DNA from: an uncultured Clostridia bacterium
GTDB lineage: Bacteria > Bacillota > Clostridia > Christensenellales > Pumilibacteraceae
Length of the DNA stretch: 15,799 nt
Direction of reading: 5' to 3'
NCBI GenBank assembly: GCA_900553555.1
Contig: USEG01000007.1
Coordinates: 1-15,799 of the forward strand
Both the position numbers and the translations under genes were made by a program. The notes below the pieces were generated by a model. It saw only the letters and a program-made list of their open reading frames with translations. It had not been told where the DNA came from and searched no databases. The first letter of the stretch is position 1. Each line of letters opens with the position of its first letter. Below are positions 1 to 5,817 of this stretch, piece after piece.

Positions 1-558
1 GAAAGGCGAGTGTCTCCGCGAAGGGTGCTGAAATATATAGGCGAACTCCAACAGCGCCTTATATTTGCCGGCGTTTTTTTGCCGCACACGCAAAGACAAT
101 ACACAAAACTTTCGCTTTCGGCGCAGCTGAATTTGAGCCGAGAAGAAAGGGCGCGGCTTTTTTCCGGCGTCGAACGTCCCGTGACGCGGTACGGCGAAAA
201 CGATATTACGGTGCGCGAGGGAGAAAGTCTTGTCTTCGAGTGGAAGGAAAAGCAGTTTATAAAGGGCATACATCTCGTCTTTGACGAAGGCTTGGACAGG
301 GAATGGCTGCCCGGAAAACTCAAAAAGTTTGCCTATCGGCTGCACAGCTTTCTGTCGGATAGGCCGCTTGAAGTGTACGCCGGCATGATAAAAGGGTTCT
401 GCATATTTGCCGACGGCAAAAAAGTGTTTGAGGAAGACAACAATTTTCTCGCCTTGCGCAACATCAGCCTGAACGTGGAAGCAAAAAAACTTTCCGTCGT
501 CTGGACCAAACTGAGAAAAGAGGGCGGCGCACGGGTTTTTGCCGCCGACGTCTGGTAA
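1..558 (+). CDS. C-terminal part of a probable FAD-dependent oxidoreductase (5' end outside window)
   Basis: The frame is open from base 1 to the TAA at 556-558, so only about 185 C-terminal residues are present. The first part reads like the end of a flavoprotein core (ELQQRLIFAGVFLPHT, similar to the 'xELQxxLxxxGVYLP' segment of PF12831-type FAD-dependent oxidoreductases). It is followed by a roughly 115-residue beta-rich domain starting at VREGESLVFEW, with IKGIHLVFDEGLDREW, then DNNFLALRNISL and a final GGARVFAADVW. That order (lead strand, 'loxLtFDsdLxre', 'xNyqRlxxhxf', terminal 'garxfEirxY') matches, from memory, the discoidin-like tail of that family. The FAD-binding end is not in the window, so the substrate cannot be judged. 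A perfect terminator follows 19 bases after the stop. A stand-alone carbohydrate-binding tail on another enzyme is the main alternative. Confidence 0.58.
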   Translation, partial: ERRVSPRRVLKYIGELQQRLIFAGVFLPHTQRQYTKLSLSAQLNLSREERARLFSGVERPVTRYGENDITVREGESLVFEWKEKQFIKGIHLVFDEGLDREWLPGKLKKFAYRLHSFLSDRPLEVYAGMIKGFCIFADGKKVFEEDNNFLALRNISLNVEAKKLSVVWTKLRKEGGARVFAADVW

Positions 559-577
559 AATTTATTTTGAAATGATT

Positions 578-614
578 AAAAAAGCGAATGAGCCGTCCAT
601 TCGCTTTTTTGTTT
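578..614 (+). terminator. Rho-independent terminator of the oxidoreductase gene
   Basis: A perfect 13-bp inverted repeat (578-590 with 598-610, AAAAAAGCGAATG and its complement) encloses a 7-base loop and ends in a T tract. The A/T ends make it usable in both directions, but the only gene pointing into it is the one ending at 558. Confidence 0.92.
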
Positions 615-677
615 GTAGTAAAGTTATATTTGCAATACACAAAAGATATTCTTGAATTATAATTGTAGAGTAAATAT

Positions 678-718
678 GGCTAAAACCGTAAAATATACAA
701 TATATTGCGGTTTTAGTT
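678..718. other. Hairpin of unknown role in a long gene-poor gap
   Basis: CTAAAACCG (680-688) and CGGTTTTAG (708-716) form a perfect 9-bp stem, extendable by two G.U pairs. The 19-base loop contains the self-complementary CAATATATTG. There is no T tail, so it is not a normal terminator. TATAAT at 657-662 lies just upstream but has no convincing -35 at the proper distance. Apart from this hairpin, the doubtful ORF at 776-949 and the terminator at 1032-1070, the stretch 615-1190 shows nothing I can name. Confidence 0.4.
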
Positions 719-775
719 CACTGTCGGATATTGATAAAATCACACATGAGGTTTTCATAAATTTACGCATTGCAT

Positions 776-949
776 ATGGCATATTTTTCCAACGGGGCGT
801 ATGTCGCAAATATAGGAGCGAGGGGATTTTTGGTTGTGCCGAAAATTCGGAAGGGGATGGAGGAGCCCGCGCGGAAAATGAAAATCGTGCTGCCGCCGGC
901 CGCGGAGAAAAAGCTGTGGGAGATGCAAAAATGTTGTCGCTTTATATAA
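776..949 (+). CDS. Possible 57-residue protein, unrecognised
   Basis: This frame starts at ATG 776 and ends at TAA 947-949. The product begins MAYFSNGAYVANIGARGFLV and continues as a basic, helix-prone segment (KIRKGMEEPARKMKIVLPP, then AAEKKLWEMQKCC). Its composition looks more protein-like than the overlapping frame at 652-978, which is full of Arg/Gly/Glu low-complexity runs. Against it: no ribosome site lies at a normal distance (GAGG at 748-751 is about 24 bases away), and the frame is only open from 761. A terminator about 80 bases downstream (1032-1070) suggests some transcript passes through. It may be a real small gene, the remnant of a longer one, or chance. I do not recognise a family. 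Confidence 0.28.
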   Translation: MAYFSNGAYVANIGARGFLVVPKIRKGMEEPARKMKIVLPPAAEKKLWEMQKCCRFI

Positions 950-1031
950 AACATTTTAATTTATTCGCGCAGATATAAAGCCAATTTAATAAATATTTCT
1001 TATAACATAAAAAATAAATATGCTTTTTTTC

Positions 1032-1070
1032 CGCGTCGCCGTCTTGAAGAAACGGCCGGCGCGATTTTTA
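1032..1070 (+). terminator. Probable Rho-independent terminator
   Basis: CGCGTCGCCGT (1032-1042) pairs with ACGGCCGGCGCG (1052-1063) as an 11-bp stem with one wobble and one bulged base, closing a 9-base loop. ATTTTTA follows. It reads rightward, so a transcript from the 620-1000 region probably ends here. Confidence 0.68.
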
Positions 1071-1190
1071 TATTGCGTTTTAAAGTTTGAAAGTTGTGTG
1101 AATAAATTGAAAATCTTAGGATAAAAAATTGTCATTGTGCAATAATAACGTAAATGTTGTGTAAAAGGCGTCGAAAGGGGAAATGAAGAG

Positions 1191-1218
1191 TTGACATTTT
1201 GTAAGGCAAGTATAAAAT
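1191..1218 (+). promoter_or_regulatory. SigA-type promoter of the prepilin-like gene
   Basis: TTGACA (1191-1196), 16-base spacer, TAAAAT (1213-1218). The predicted start near 1225 leaves a leader of about 100 bases before ATG 1328. Confidence 0.72.
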
Positions 1219-1224
1219 TTAAAA

Positions 1225-1327
1225 TCGCAGAAGGTCGGGTGGTAAAACCGGTGGCATTGCCGCGGACAAAAAAGGCCTGACCGCGCGCCCGTAGGGCCGC
1301 AAAAAAACGTCGAAGAGAGAAATTAAC
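1225..1327 (+). promoter_or_regulatory. GC-rich folded 5' leader of the prepilin-like gene
   Basis: In contrast to the AT-rich DNA before it, this leader has nested pairing. GGTCGGG (1233-1239) pairs with CCTGACC (1276-1282) and encloses two small hairpins, GGT-AAA-ACC (1241-1249) and GGC-ATT-GCC (1253-1261). A third hairpin pairs GCG-C-GCCC (1283-1290) with GGGCCGC (1294-1300). No T tract follows, so it is not a terminator. The ribosome site before ATG 1328 is weak (GAGAG near 1315). The sequence does not match the c-di-GMP riboswitch consensus I remember, and the T-box resemblance (GGGTGG) is superficial. A structured leader is supported; its ligand or role is unknown. Confidence 0.42.
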
Positions 1328-1840
1328 ATGAAGGAACTAAAGAAAGCATTTACGATTGTAGAACTTGTCATTGTCATAGCGGTTATTGCCATTTTGGCGG
1401 CTGTGCTTGTTCCTACGTTTTCGAACATGATTTTAAGCGCGAAAGTGAGCAACGACAATCAGACGGTTGCGGCGCTTAATGTGGCGCTTACCGCCGCGTC
1501 GTCGCAAGGGTCCGTCTCCTCGGAAGAAGATTTGCGCAAAGCCGTCGACGATGTGTACGGGAGCGGCTTTTACGATTCGATGCAACCCGAAAGCGCCTCT
1601 TACGGCTATCACTTCTGGTACAACACCAAGAGCGGCATGATCGAACTTGCGCGAACGGGAGATCTTGCCGCCAACGCGACGGGAGCAAAATATTATCAAA
1701 GCAGATTTGACGCTAAATCAGGCGCGGCATTTGTAGCGGAAGGAGTGCGCGGAAAACTTGTTGCCGATTATGTCCTTTTGGACCGCGGCGGCAGCGCGGC
1801 CCCAGATGCTCGCCGCCGCACACGCCGCAGGGCACGCTGA
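1328..1840 (+). CDS. Type IV prepilin-like protein, C terminus probably altered
   Basis: The N terminus MKELKKAFTIVELVIVIAVIAILAAVLVPTF is a class III (prepilin peptidase) signal: two Lys, cleavage after Ala7 before Phe8, Glu at mature position 5 (Glu12), then a roughly 20-residue hydrophobic helix. Such pseudopilins build type IV pili or type II secretion-like filaments in the cytoplasmic membrane. The body (SNDNQTVAALNVALTAASSQG, then YGYHFWYNTKSGMIELA) has the usual pilin layout, and about 170 residues is a usual length. The end is odd: after DYVLLDRGGSA the protein finishes PDARRRTRRRAR, encoded by DNA that in antisense borders a methyltransferase remnant, so the original C terminus seems to have been replaced. 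No prepilin peptidase or pilus assembly gene is nearby, so this may be a stand-alone minor pilin-like protein or a damaged gene. Confidence 0.8.
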   Translation: MKELKKAFTIVELVIVIAVIAILAAVLVPTFSNMILSAKVSNDNQTVAALNVALTAASSQGSVSSEEDLRKAVDDVYGSGFYDSMQPESASYGYHFWYNTKSGMIELARTGDLAANATGAKYYQSRFDAKSGAAFVAEGVRGKLVADYVLLDRGGSAAPDARRRTRRRAR

Positions 1841-1841
1841 T

Positions 1842-2072
1842 GCGGAATTTTTCGCCGTCGAAGGTTTTATCGAGGTTGTAAGGCGGGTCGGCAATCAGCA
1901 GGTCAAAAAAGCCGCGCGGCAAAAATCCGAGCACGTCGAAAGCGGCGCCGCAAACGGTTTTGTCGATGCACGCTTCCGGAGACATGGGCGAGTCGGCGGT
2001 GATGCACGCGCCTATAAGGTCTGCGTATTCGTCTGCGGAAATATCGATTGTCTTGTTTTTGGGAGAATTCAT
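1842..2072 (-). pseudogene. 5' remnant of an N6/N4 DNA methyltransferase
   Basis: Reading leftward from ATG at 2072, the frame gives MNSPKNKTIDISADEYADLI, a linker, then FFDLLIADPPYNLDKTFDGEKF. DPPY is the catalytic motif IV of amino-methyltransferases that methylate adenine N6 or cytosine N4, and 'LIADPPYNL(D/N)K.F.G.KF' is typical of site-specific DNA methyltransferases of about 250-300 residues. Only about 77 residues survive. Beyond GEKF (about 1843) the frame runs through Cys/Gly-rich codons into the antisense of the prepilin gene and stops at 1713. The SAM-binding FxGxG motif is absent. No Shine-Dalgarno is evident before 2072, so a start slightly upstream (TTG) is possible. No restriction partner is present. 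It is a truncated gene or a misassembly junction. Confidence 0.6.
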
Positions 2073-2151
2073 TAAAAGATACGGGCAGAGCAATCCGCCG
2101 CAATTAAAACCGCGGGGCGTATACGCTCTCAAACAATGTTTTGATACCGAT

Positions 2152-2181
2152 ATTATATCATAAAAACGCCGTTTTAGCCAA
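2152..2181 (-). promoter_or_regulatory. Possible promoter of the methyltransferase remnant
   Basis: On the minus strand TTGGCT (2176-2181), an 18-base spacer and TATAAT (2152-2157) preceded by TG (extended -10). It is 80 bases before the remnant's likely ATG at 2072. Confidence 0.38.
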
Positions 2182-2251
2182 CCGTTTCGCCCGAAAAAAT
2201 AATGAGAACCCGTTTCGGATAAAAATAATATGATAAATATGTAAAAATATA

Positions 2252-2280
2252 TTGACAAATCGGTGTTTATGTAGTATAAT
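2252..2280 (+). promoter_or_regulatory. Perfect consensus SigA promoter of the 825-residue LRR lipoprotein
   Basis: TTGACA (2252-2257), exactly 17 bases, TATAAT (2275-2280). Every consensus base is present, predicting strong constitutive activity. The leader is about 65 bases and unremarkable; AAGGAGAG (2337-2344) lies 7 bases before ATG 2352 and fixes the start. Confidence 0.93.
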
Positions 2281-2351
2281 AGTTAGAAATAATCATTTGT
2301 TGTAACGAGAACTTAAAATTCGAGTGTAAAATTTTCAAGGAGAGAGAAACA

Positions 2352-4829
2352 ATGAAAAGGTTAGCGCAAAAGAGTGCGTCGCCGGATATTGCGATTAACG
2401 ATAAAAATAAAATAAAGGCAATAATAAGCGGCGTGATTATCATGCTGCTAAGCGTCGTATTGTTTTTCGGAGGAGCGGGTTGTCAAAACAACGCAGCCCA
2501 GCCCGAGCCGCTTGCCGCGCCCGAAAATCTGTATATCGAAGGGAAAATGTTATTGTGGGACGACGTGAAAAATGCAAGCGGATATGTGGTATATGCAGAT
2601 AAGAGTGAAAACTACGTTAAAGAAAACAGTTATGACCTTGCGTATCTGGAGGCAGGCGTTACATATACAATAGAGGTATGGGCAGTAGACGAAACCGGAG
2701 CGTATGACGATTCCGCTATAACGGAAATAACGTATTATTCCGAATATGCCGAGGAAGAATGTTATGACGAAGCCGGTCTGAAATATGTGTTGCTGGATGA
2801 CGGCAGCGGTTATGAGGCTTCTAAGGGCAGTTCTGACATGGAAGGAGAGATATATATACCGGATTATGTCAACGGTTTGCCCGTAAAACGCATAGCGGAA
2901 TTAGGTTTTTATAAGAAATATGATGGTGTTTTAACCAATCTGGATTTAAGAACGGGAGCTACGTGCAATCGCATTACAACCGCGGTGCGTCTTCCGAAAC
3001 ATCTTGAAAGCATCGGTGGCGGCGCGTTTGCGAACTTTTACAACATTACGGAGATAGTTATTCCCGACGGCGTCGTCGAAATAGGAAAAAGGGCGTTCGT
3101 GAATAATGCTCATTTGACAAAGGTTGTGTTGCCGAAAGGACTTAAAGTGCTGCGGGAAGAGAGTTTTAGCCATACGGCACTTGACGAGATAATATTGCCG
3201 CAGGGACTGGAGATTATAGAAAGCTTTGCTTTCGGAACTGCAGGTTCAGGCCCTCTTGCTGTTCAATCAAATGTAAGCGAAGTTGTTATACCCGATTCCG
3301 TTGTCAGTATAGGCGAGCATGCATTTGCGGACAGAGACAATTTGAAGACATTGGTAATGTCCGAAAATATCGAGCATATAGGATCAAAAGCCTTTTTGGG
3401 TACGGCTTGGTACGAAGCTCAGCCCGAAGGGTATATCTGTTTTGGCGATATATTGTACGCATACAAGGGAGATTTTCCGGAAGGGAGCATTGTTACCATA
3501 CCGTCATTCATAAAGAAAATATCCGGAAAAGCTTTTGCCGGCAAAAAAGGCTTAAAAAAAATAGTTATTCCCGACGGAGTAATATTGGACGGAGGCAATA
3601 TATTCGACGGATGTTCATCGCTTGAAGAGGCCGTGCTGCCGTCGGATCTGAAAGAACTGCCGGACGGGACTTTTTCGAACACGGGCTTAAAAAGCATAAC
3701 TTTGCCGGACGGTCTCGAAGTAATAGGCAAGAACGCGTTTTCGGGCACCGCAAACTTAAAAAGCATAACTTTACCCGATGGCCTTGAAATAATAGAGAAT
3801 AATGCATTCTATTACGGCGGCCTGACGGAAATCGTAATTCCGGACAGCGTAACGACCATCGGTCAACTTGCTTTTGGTAATTGCGAAAATTTATTAAGCA
3901 TAACGCTTGGCAAGGGGCTCCAAAATATAGAGGAAAATGCGTTTAAAAATTGTGTTGTCCTTTTTGAAGTGTACAACTTGTCCGATCTCGAAATTACGCC
4001 GGGCTCTGCGGATAACGGCGGAGTCGGATATTATGCAAAGTACGTGTTTGATTCATCGTCCGGGACGGCCGGCAATATAGAAACAACGCCGGACGGATAT
4101 GTGTTTTATAATGACGACGGGGAATACAGTCTTATAGCGTATGACGCCGACAAGAAAGAAGTAGTATTGCCGGAGGAATACAAGGGTAAGAGTTATGCAA
4201 TAGCGTCAGCATTTTATTACAAAAAAACTCTCGAAAAGGTAGTGATACCGGATAGCATCACGTCATTGCCTGCGAATGTTTTTAATTCCTGTTTAAGTCT
4301 TAAAGAAGTGGTATTGCCGGACAGTCTGACCGCAATACCCGACGGGGCATTTGAGAGTTGTAGGGCTTTGACAACAATAACGCTGGGAGAAGGTATTACC
4401 GAGATAGGAAAAGAGGCGTTTGCTAATAGCGGCGTGGAAGAACTGAGGCTTGGGGACGGGCTTAAAAGTATAGGCTATAGAGCGTTTGACGGATGCGACG
4501 ACCTTATTTATATAGAGCTCGGAGCCGGTTTGGAAAGTATAGGGATGGAAGCGTTTAGTTTTTGTAATTCGCTGCAAAGCATAATAATTCCCGCCAGCGT
4601 CAGGTTCATCGGAGCGAAGGCTTTTAACGTTAAAATCCCGGTAAATATATTTTACGAAGGGAGTAAGGCGGATCTGGACGAAGTCAGCAAAGGAATAAAT
4701 TGGATGAATAATGCACAAATATATTATTTCACGGAAACCGAGCCGCCGAAAAATGCCTCCGGAACGGGATATGATGACTACTACTGGCGTTATGCCTCCG
4801 ATAACGCGACGCCCGTTATATGGCAGTAA
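2352..4829 (+). CDS. BspA-like leucine-rich-repeat (LRR_5) surface lipoprotein with an N-terminal Fn3-like domain
   Basis: 825 residues. Residues 1-22 form an unusually long, charged n-region; residues 23-42 are hydrophobic, and FFGGAGC places a lipidated Cys at 44 (the box lacks the usual Leu at -3, so signal peptidase II cleavage is likely but not certain). Residues about 56-128 resemble a fibronectin type III fold (APENLYIEGKMLLWDDVKNA ... YTIEVWAVDETG). From about 165 to 775 come LRR_5 repeats with the pattern 'LxxIxLPDGLexIGxxAFxxC', in two blocks separated near residues 545-590. The end (YYFTETEPP...YYWRYASDNATPVIWQ) matches the conserved C-terminal signature of BspA-like proteins, so the 3' end is intact. 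Such proteins are surface-exposed and in some species bind host or bacterial ligands; the ligand here is unknown. The terminator at 5061-5096 ends the transcript, which would be antisense to the small truncated gene at 4816-4944. Confidence 0.9.
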   Translation: MKRLAQKSASPDIAINDKNKIKAIISGVIIMLLSVVLFFGGAGCQNNAAQPEPLAAPENLYIEGKMLLWDDVKNASGYVVYADKSENYVKENSYDLAYLEAGVTYTIEVWAVDETGAYDDSAITEITYYSEYAEEECYDEAGLKYVLLDDGSGYEASKGSSDMEGEIYIPDYVNGLPVKRIAELGFYKKYDGVLTNLDLRTGATCNRITTAVRLPKHLESIGGGAFANFYNITEIVIPDGVVEIGKRAFVNNAHLTKVVLPKGLKVLREESFSHTALDEIILPQGLEIIESFAFGTAGSGPLAVQSNVSEVVIPDSVVSIGEHAFADRDNLKTLVMSENIEHIGSKAFLGTAWYEAQPEGYICFGDILYAYKGDFPEGSIVTIPSFIKKISGKAFAGKKGLKKIVIPDGVILDGGNIFDGCSSLEEAVLPSDLKELPDGTFSNTGLKSITLPDGLEVIGKNAFSGTANLKSITLPDGLEIIENNAFYYGGLTEIVIPDSVTTIGQLAFGNCENLLSITLGKGLQNIEENAFKNCVVLFEVYNLSDLEITPGSADNGGVGYYAKYVFDSSSGTAGNIETTPDGYVFYNDDGEYSLIAYDADKKEVVLPEEYKGKSYAIASAFYYKKTLEKVVIPDSITSLPANVFNSCLSLKEVVLPDSLTAIPDGAFESCRALTTITLGEGITEIGKEAFANSGVEELRLGDGLKSIGYRAFDGCDDLIYIELGAGLESIGMEAFSFCNSLQSIIIPASVRFIGAKAFNVKIPVNIFYEGSKADLDEVSKGINWMNNAQIYYFTETEPPKNASGTGYDDYYWRYASDNATPVIWQ

Positions 4830-4944
4830 AGTATATGTCGATGCCTACGATATTGAAGGTGATGAACGCTTCTCCGTCGTACAGTTCAAATTCAGAGAGA
4901 TAATACTTTCTGAACTCGGTGAAATTGGAAACATTGGTTTTCAT
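4816..4944 (-). pseudogene. Truncated start of an unrecognised gene, cut off at the LRR gene's stop codon
   Basis: Reading leftward, CGGAGGAA (4951-4958 on the opposite strand) sits 6 bases before ATG at 4944, and a promoter (4988-5015) lies upstream, so this is a genuine gene start. It encodes MKTNVSNFTEFRKYYLSEFE, then LYDGEAFITFNIVGIDIYF, then TAI and a stop at 4816-4818. The last few codons are antisense to the end of the LRR gene, whose own TAA is at 4827-4829, so the original coding sequence appears to break off within a few bases of that stop. The family is not recognised. A real 42-residue protein cannot be excluded, but coincidence of its end with the LRR gene's last codons argues for truncation. 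Confidence 0.55.
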
Positions 4945-4987
4945 AGAGTTTTCCTCCGAATTATATTTTGCCTCTTTCGGCAGGCTT

Positions 4988-5015
4988 AGGTTAGCATAGT
5001 TCTCGCGGAAGTCAA
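4988..5015 (-). promoter_or_regulatory. Leftward promoter of the inverted pair (left copy)
   Basis: On the minus strand TTGACT (5010-5015), a 16-base spacer ending in TATGC, and TAACCT (4988-4993). The TATGCTAnnnT form is a familiar Firmicute extended -10. It drives the truncated gene at 4816-4944 and is nearly identical to the rightward promoter at 5146-5173. Confidence 0.6.
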
Positions 5016-5169
5016 TGCGAAAAATTATCGCTGAAAAATCGAATAGCGTATAAAACGAATGCCGAGTAGGTAGCAACCTGCTCGGCCATTTTTTTGCAAT
5101 GCGCTTTTTACTCTGTATCTTTACGCAATAATTTTTTCGTTATCGTTGACTTCCGCGAAAACTATGCTA
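4992..5169. repeat. Inverted duplication of a promoter and leader module
   Basis: Positions 4992-5015 and 5146-5169 are inverted copies matching at 23 of 24 bases; the centre holds 130 bases. Similarity continues inward (CGAAAAATTATCGC at 5018-5031 against the same with one extra A and one change near 5121-5145). It also continues outward into both leaders: GCAAAAT(ATAAT)TCGGAGG reading left, GCAAAATTCGGAAGG (5188-5202) reading right. Thus each arm carries an upstream A-tract, -35, -10 and leader with a ribosome-site-like end, facing outward. The rightward terminator at 5061-5096 lies between them. No transposase and no target-site duplication were evident, so a non-autonomous mobile element is possible but unproven. 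Confidence 0.75.
5061..5096 (+). terminator. Rho-independent terminator of the LRR lipoprotein transcript
   Basis: GCCGAGTAGG (5061-5070) pairs with CCTGCTCGGC (5077-5086) over 10 bp including one G.U pair, with loop TAGCAA and the tail CATTTTTTTG. It lies between the two outward promoters and would stop LRR-gene transcripts from entering the right copy. Confidence 0.9.
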
Positions 5170-5173
5170 CCAT
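5146..5173 (+). promoter_or_regulatory. Rightward promoter of the inverted pair (right copy)
   Basis: TTGACT (5146-5151), 16-base spacer ending in TATGC, TACCAT (5168-5173). A/T-rich sequence precedes it (5128-5137). The predicted start is near 5180. Confidence 0.62.
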
Positions 5174-5179
5174 CGCCAC

Positions 5180-5264
5180 AACGAAAAGCAAAATTCGGAA
5201 GGCTTATATAAACAAGGGTATATAAAGAAAGACCGACAGGGTTTTACTCTGCCGGTCTTTTGCT
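5180..5264 (+). ncRNA. Candidate ~85-nt small transcript between promoter and terminator
   Basis: The rightward promoter copy is followed by a leader-like stretch (GCAAAATTCGGAAGG at 5188-5202) but no ATG or other start follows at the proper distance. After about 50 bases an intrinsic terminator ends the unit. It is either a small RNA that shares its 5' part with the mRNA of the left copy, or a leader whose gene was deleted. Confidence 0.4.
5228..5264 (+). terminator. Rho-independent terminator
   Basis: AAAGACCGACAG (5228-5239) pairs with CTGCCGGTCTTT (5249-5260) with one A-C mismatch, a 9-base loop, and TTTTG at the end. It closes the short transcript starting near 5180. Confidence 0.82.
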
Positions 5265-5315
5265 ATGTTTGATTGATTTGTTCTACTGGGGTTGAAATAG
5301 GGCGGGATAGCCGTT

Positions 5316-5462
5316 TTGGAAGGGCTGTACAAACTAATTCCCGCGCCGTATTTTTATCTTTGGCCGCTGCTGCCGGTGTTGGGCTTGTATTTTTGGCTGC
5401 TGGCGTTTGCGGCGCGAAACATAGCAGTGCCGAAATTCGGTTATTCGTCCTTGCATGCATAG
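5316..5462 (+). CDS. Possible 48-residue membrane protein or C-terminal remnant of one
   Basis: From TTG 5316 to TAG 5460-5462 the frame encodes LEGLYKLIPAPYFYLWPLLP, VLGLYFWLLAFAARN and IAVPKFGYSSLHA. The central stretch is a clear aromatic-rich membrane segment of about 22 residues, with a charged tail. An in-frame stop at 5298-5300 precludes a longer frame; GGGCGGG (5300-5306) could act as ribosome site for the TTG. A strong terminator starts 10 bases after the stop, which supports a real transcript end. It may be a genuine small membrane protein with a TTG start or the last part of a deleted transporter-like gene. The family is not recognised. Confidence 0.35.
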   Translation: MEGLYKLIPAPYFYLWPLLPVLGLYFWLLAFAARNIAVPKFGYSSLHA

Positions 5463-5472
5463 ATATGTTGTC

Positions 5473-5507
5473 AAAACCGCGGAACTTATTGCGTCGCGGT
5501 TTTTTTT
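5473..5507 (+). terminator. Rho-independent terminator after the small membrane ORF
   Basis: AAAACCGCG (5473-5481) pairs with CGCGGTTTT (5495-5503), 9 bp perfect, with a 13-base loop and a run of eight T. Confidence 0.88.
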
Positions 5508-5609
5508 GTGCAAAAATACACTCGTCAGCGCGCTTGTCGTCTTCGGTTGCGGCGGGCGCAGACGACGGGAGATATTTTATTAATATACGCAAAAATCGCC
5601 TGTTTTGTC

Positions 5610-5638
5610 TTGCATATTGCGGCTGAATGTGGTAAAAT
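5610..5638 (+). promoter_or_regulatory. Probable promoter of the GH78 gene
   Basis: TTGCAT (5610-5615), 17-base spacer, TAAAAT (5633-5638). This predicts a leader of about 170 bases to ATG 5818, carrying a small GCCGC-AAA-GCGGC hairpin (5768-5780). No operator was recognised. Confidence 0.5.
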
Positions 5639-5817
5639 TATCGACATGAGGCCGGGTAATGCGCGGAAACAAAGTCCGCACGGCCGCGGAAATGCAATTC
5701 GATGAAATGATGAATTTTTTCTTTGTCGTTACAATTAAGGACGGCGGTAAAAAGCAGAATATCCTCAGCCGCAAAGCGGCAAACGTAAAAGACTTTTTAT
5801 TTGTCAACGGAGGGCGT

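Noticed and set aside
652..978. 108-residue plus-strand ORF
   Set aside because: Low-complexity Arg/Gly/Glu composition in its second half, no ribosome site, and a hairpin inside its first 25 codons; the overlapping frame at 776 looks more protein-like.
1231..1270. GGGTGG... in the prepilin leader as a T-box
   Set aside because: The T-box core (AGGGTGGNACCGCG) is not matched: GGTAAAACC interrupts it, no stem I/specifier fold is present and no terminator follows. The downstream gene is not amino-acid related.
5535..5566. GTCGTCT...AGACGAC hairpin as a terminator
   Set aside because: No T tract follows, the loop is 18 bases, and a much better terminator lies just upstream.
5273..5626. 117-residue plus-strand ORF across the small membrane ORF
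   Set aside because: It runs straight through a strong terminator (5473-5507); the alternative frame at 5316-5462 stops just before that terminator and has a coherent membrane segment.
5659..5817. N-terminal extension of the rhamnosidase to ATG 5659
   Set aside because: The 53 extra residues show no family similarity, and GGAGGG sits directly before ATG 5818, where family-like sequence begins.
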